Shown: piece by piece, positions 15,181 to 17,681 of the stretch | Layout: every line of letters begins with the position of its first letter | Numbering within the stretch: the first letter of the stretch is position 1 | NCBI GenBank assembly: GCA_023430065.1 | Contig: JAEZCG010000041.1 | Coordinates: 1 to 17,681 of the forward strand | Reading direction: 5' to 3' | Source of the DNA: Pseudomonadota bacterium | GTDB taxonomy: Bacteria > Pseudomonadota > Gammaproteobacteria > Burkholderiales > SHXO01 | Length of the DNA: 17,681 bases | Notes under the pieces: generated by a model | What the model was told of the DNA's origin: nothing | What the model saw: only the letters and a program-made list of their open reading frames with translations | Databases searched by the model: none | Translations under genes and position numbers: made by a program

Positions 15181-16533
15181 GTGGCAACCGCGGCCTCCGA
15201 TCCGTCGGGCGACACGCGCGTCACGCATCGTCGCGTGCTGGCGATCGCCGCGCCCATCATGTTTTCCAACGTCTCGACACCGCTGCTCGGCGCGGTCGAC
15301 ACCGCCATCGTCGGACGCCTGCCGGATCCCGCCTACATCGGCGCCGTGGCCCTCGGTGCGCTCGTGTTCAGCTTCGTGTTCTGGGCGTTCGGATTCCTGC
15401 GCATGGGCACGACCGGCCTCACCGCGCAGGCACTGGGCGCGGGCGATGCGGACGAGATGCGTGCGGCTCTCGGGCGCGCCCTGCTCATCGCTGTGGGAAT
15501 CGGTGCCGGGCTGGTCGCGCTGCAGTGGCCGATCGGTCTCATGGCGTTCGCCCTGCTCGAGGGCAGCGATCAGGTCGAGAGCATGGCCCGGCAGTACTAC
15601 GACGTGCGCATCTGGGCAGCGCCGGCGACGCTGGTCAACTATGCCCTGCTCGGCTGGTTCATCGGGCTGGGGCGCGCCAAGGTCGCGCTCGTGCTCCAGC
15701 TGGCACTGAATCTCACCAACATCGCACTGGATGCGCTGTTCGTCCTCGCATTCGGCCTCGGCGTCGCCGGCGTCGCATGGGGAACGCTGATCGCGGAATG
15801 CGTTGCGGCTGCGCTCGGACTGTCCATTGCCATGCGCCATCTGCAACGCCTCGGCGGTCGCTGGCAGCGCGTGCGGCTACTCGAGCCCGCCGGTCTGAGG
15901 CGCACGATCGCGGTCAATCGCGACATCCTGATCCGTTCGGCCGCGCTCATCGCCGTGTTCGCCTGGTTCGTCTCGAACGGCGCCCGCCAGGGCGATGTGG
16001 TGCTGGCGGCGAACGCGGTGCTGATGCACTTCATCACGATCTCCGCCTACTTCCTCGACGGACTCGCGTTCGCCGCGGAAGCACTGGTCGGACACGCGAT
16101 CGGCGCGCGCAATCGACCGGCCCTGCTGCGCACCATGCACCTCACCACGGCGTGGGCGGCGGTGGTCGCGACGCTCGCGAGCGCATCGTTGCTGGCGTTC
16201 GGGCCGTGGCTCATCGACCTGTTCACCACCGATCCCCTCACGCGCGCGAGCGCGCGGACCTATCTACCGTGGGCCGCGCTCGCCCCGCTGGCCGGCGTGT
16301 GGGCATTCCAGCTCGACGGGATCTTCATCGGCGCCACGCGCACTCGAGAGATGCGCAATGCGATGCTCGTCTCGCTGGCAATCTTTCTAGCCGGCTGGTG
16401 GGTGTTGCGGGGATTCGGCAATCACGGACTGTGGGCCGCACTGTACGTGCACTACGCGGCGCGCATTGCCACGCTGCTGCGCTTCCTGCCAGGGCTCGTT
16501 CGCGAACCTGCGACGGACCGTCTCAAGGCGTGA
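15181..16533 (+). CDS. dinF: MATE-family transporter, DinF type
   Basis: A 450-residue polytopic membrane protein with about 12 hydrophobic segments in two similar halves. It carries DinF-like signatures: PLLGAVDTAIVGRLPDPAYI (38-57), GALVFSFVFWAFGFLRMGTT, GLTAQALGAGD, then VRIWAAPATLVNYALLGWF. MATE proteins export organic cations or metabolites using a Na+ or H+ gradient. E. coli DinF is LexA-controlled and linked to protection from oxidative stress and bile salts; whether that holds here is unknown. The GTG start at 15181 lies just after a GAGGGCGGA stretch that can serve as ribosome binding site and overlaps the end of the SMUG1 gene. Its last 11 bases overlap the convergent serine hydrolase gene. 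Confidence 0.92.
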   Translation: MATAASDPSGDTRVTHRRVLAIAAPIMFSNVSTPLLGAVDTAIVGRLPDPAYIGAVALGALVFSFVFWAFGFLRMGTTGLTAQALGAGDADEMRAALGRALLIAVGIGAGLVALQWPIGLMAFALLEGSDQVESMARQYYDVRIWAAPATLVNYALLGWFIGLGRAKVALVLQLALNLTNIALDALFVLAFGLGVAGVAWGTLIAECVAAALGLSIAMRHLQRLGGRWQRVRLLEPAGLRRTIAVNRDILIRSAALIAVFAWFVSNGARQGDVVLAANAVLMHFITISAYFLDGLAFAAEALVGHAIGARNRPALLRTMHLTTAWAAVVATLASASLLAFGPWLIDLFTTDPLTRASARTYLPWAALAPLAGVWAFQLDGIFIGATRTREMRNAMLVSLAIFLAGWWVLRGFGNHGLWAALYVHYAARIATLLRFLPGLVREPATDRLKA

Positions 16534-17681
16534 ACGCGTCCACCACCGCTGCGGTCAACTGTTCCTGGCGGAATTGCACGCCCTCCGGATCGACGCCGGT
16601 GCGAACGATCACCAGTTCGTGGCCCGGCACCACCGTGACGTACTGCCCCTTGCGACCCGCGGTGGTGAAGGTGCCGCGCGGCACGCCGGGCATGCGGTCG
16701 AGCAGCCAGAACTGCGCGCCGTATCCCCACTCGCCATCGACGGGTGGTTTGGTCGGCGCCGGCGTGGTCAGGAACCGTACCCACCCGGCGGGCAGCACAC
16801 GCTGGCCCGCCCACCTGCCATCCTGCTGCAGCAGCAGGCCGAAGCGCGCGAGGTCGCGCGCGGTGGTGTAGGTCTGGCTGGAGGCGATGAAGTTGCCGCG
16901 ATGGTCCGTTTCCATGACCGTGTGGACCATGCCGATACGGTGCAGGAGTCTCTCGTAGGGATAGCGCAGATAGCGGGCATCGTCTTGCAGGGACCGACGC
17001 AGGGCGAGGGCGAGCAGCAGCGTGTCGTTGTTGGCGTACTTCCAGCGCGTGCCGGGCGGCACCTCGAGCGCGCCGCTGGTCGCCGCGCTCTCGACGTCCT
17101 GGCCGCCGAAGTAGACGGCGGCGCTGTTCGACCCGCCGCTATGAAGACCGCTCGACATCCACAACAGATGGCGCGGCGTGATGGCGCGCCGCGGATCCGC
17201 CTTCTCGCTCCATTCCGCCAGGTGCAACGGTGCATCCAGATCGATCAGGCCCTCGCCGGCCGCGATGCCGGCGAGCGCGGCCGTGATGCTCTTCGAGGTC
17301 GACCATGTGCGGTAGCCGCTGGCGGGGCCGAACCCGGGACGATAGCGCTCCGCGACGACGCGCCCGCGGTGCAGGACGATGACCGCGGTCGTGACCCCGC
17401 CCGAGGGTGCGACGAAGGACACGCCGTCGAAGGCATGGTCGAGCACCTGGTGCAGCTTCGGGTAGGCGGGATCGACCCCGGCAGCGGGCAGGTCGATTCG
17501 CTCCCCGGCGGGAAACTCCAGGGCACCCACGTCGGGGATCGCCGCAGGAGCGACGGCGGGCAATCGCACGACATCCTTCACGCTCCACTCCGGAGGCAGC
17601 AGCGTGCAACCCATGCCCGGCCGGTACGCCGCGATGCGCTCGATCATGCCGCCGGAATCGCGCGAGACCACGATGCGGCGA
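16523..17681 (-). CDS. Class C beta-lactamase-like serine hydrolase (5' end off the window)
   Basis: The frame stays open to the window edge (RRI precedes the GTG at 17671), and homologues as I recall them carry a further N-terminal region before the RPGMGCTLLP segment, so this is probably 5'-truncated. Numbering from GTG 17671: nucleophile motif S-x-x-K at Ser124-Lys127 (WSTSKSITAAL), second motif Tyr212-Ala-Asn214 (WKYANND), and third-motif region GRKGQ (339-343). These mark the serine beta-lactamase/DD-peptidase/EstB/6-aminohexanoate-dimer hydrolase fold (COG1680). True antibiotic resistance is unlikely: GRKG replaces the K-T-G of class C lactamases, and it looks like the esterase/amidase branch. 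Substrate is unknown. Many relatives have an N-terminal membrane anchor, which would lie outside the window. Its stop overlaps the MATE gene end. Confidence 0.9.
   Translation of the reverse strand, partial: RRIVVSRDSGGMIERIAAYRPGMGCTLLPPEWSVKDVVRLPAVAPAAIPDVGALEFPAGERIDLPAAGVDPAYPKLHQVLDHAFDGVSFVAPSGGVTTAVIVLHRGRVVAERYRPGFGPASGYRTWSTSKSITAALAGIAAGEGLIDLDAPLHLAEWSEKADPRRAITPRHLLWMSSGLHSGGSNSAAVYFGGQDVESAATSGALEVPPGTRWKYANNDTLLLALALRRSLQDDARYLRYPYERLLHRIGMVHTVMETDHRGNFIASSQTYTTARDLARFGLLLQQDGRWAGQRVLPAGWVRFLTTPAPTKPPVDGEWGYGAQFWLLDRMPGVPRGTFTTAGRKGQYVTVVPGHELVIVRTGVDPEGVQFRQEQLTAAVVDAFTP

Noticed and set aside
12886..15846. A 986-codon open frame on the - strand spanning pabB, SMUG1 and the MATE gene
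   Set aside because: It is a chance open frame typical of GC-rich DNA. It crosses three well-supported genes in the wrong frame, and its product is Arg/Gly/Ala-rich low-complexity sequence with no recognisable motif.
16523..17681. Beta-lactamase resistance gene
   Set aside because: S-x-x-K and Y-x-N are shared by many esterases and peptidases. The third motif is GRKG rather than K-T-G, and no resistance context such as an AmpR regulator is nearby.

Overview
This window is GC-rich and densely coding, with short intergenic gaps. Ribosome binding sites are variable: strong AGGAG-type sites before some genes and almost none before others. Gene content and style suggest a proteobacterium, most likely a betaproteobacterium (inference). 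The pointers are a di-haem peroxidase, an HAE1-type RND pump with a lipoprotein adaptor, a PabB-PabC fusion, a DinF-type MATE protein and a bacterial SMUG1 glycosylase. No rRNA, tRNA, CRISPR array, transposase, integrase or phage structural gene was found. No intergenic stretch exceeds 300 bases.

Left edge (1-783): the N-terminal 207 residues of a secreted cytochrome c peroxidase-family protein run leftwards out of the window. They are separated by 160 bp from a rightward block.

Catabolic block (784-6519, all rightward): VOC-fold protein, RraA-type aldolase, ketopantoate-reductase-family dehydrogenase, NAD(P)-aldehyde dehydrogenase, zinc alcohol dehydrogenase, and an alpha/beta hydrolase with the active-site layout of fluoroacetate dehalogenase. 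The last three could convert a halogenated alcohol to aldehyde, then acid, then hydroxyacid, but that is inference. Two non-coding gaps inside the block hold palindromic repeat material. One of them (4443-4554) is a striking imperfect hairpin whose two arms are built of 9-nt CAAAG-type units.

Efflux block (6626-11009): a lipoprotein membrane-fusion adaptor and an RND pump, 16 bp apart. No outer-membrane channel or regulator is visible. The pump has Arg where AcrB has the essential proton-relay Lys940.

Right part (11020-17681): alternating strands with tightly packed convergent ends. In order: an AmpD-type amidase with an SH3 domain (-), a small exported protein with an internal duplication (+), the PabB-PabC fusion (-), a SMUG1-type uracil-DNA glycosylase followed after 15 bp by a DinF-type MATE transporter (+), and a class-C beta-lactamase-like serine hydrolase (-) that runs off the right edge.

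I see no wholly new multi-gene system. The best leads are the dehalogenase-like hydrolase with a mixed halide-binding signature and its ADH/ALDH neighbours, the SMUG1-DinF pair, the 9-nt-unit hairpin repeat, and the pump's Lys-to-Arg change.
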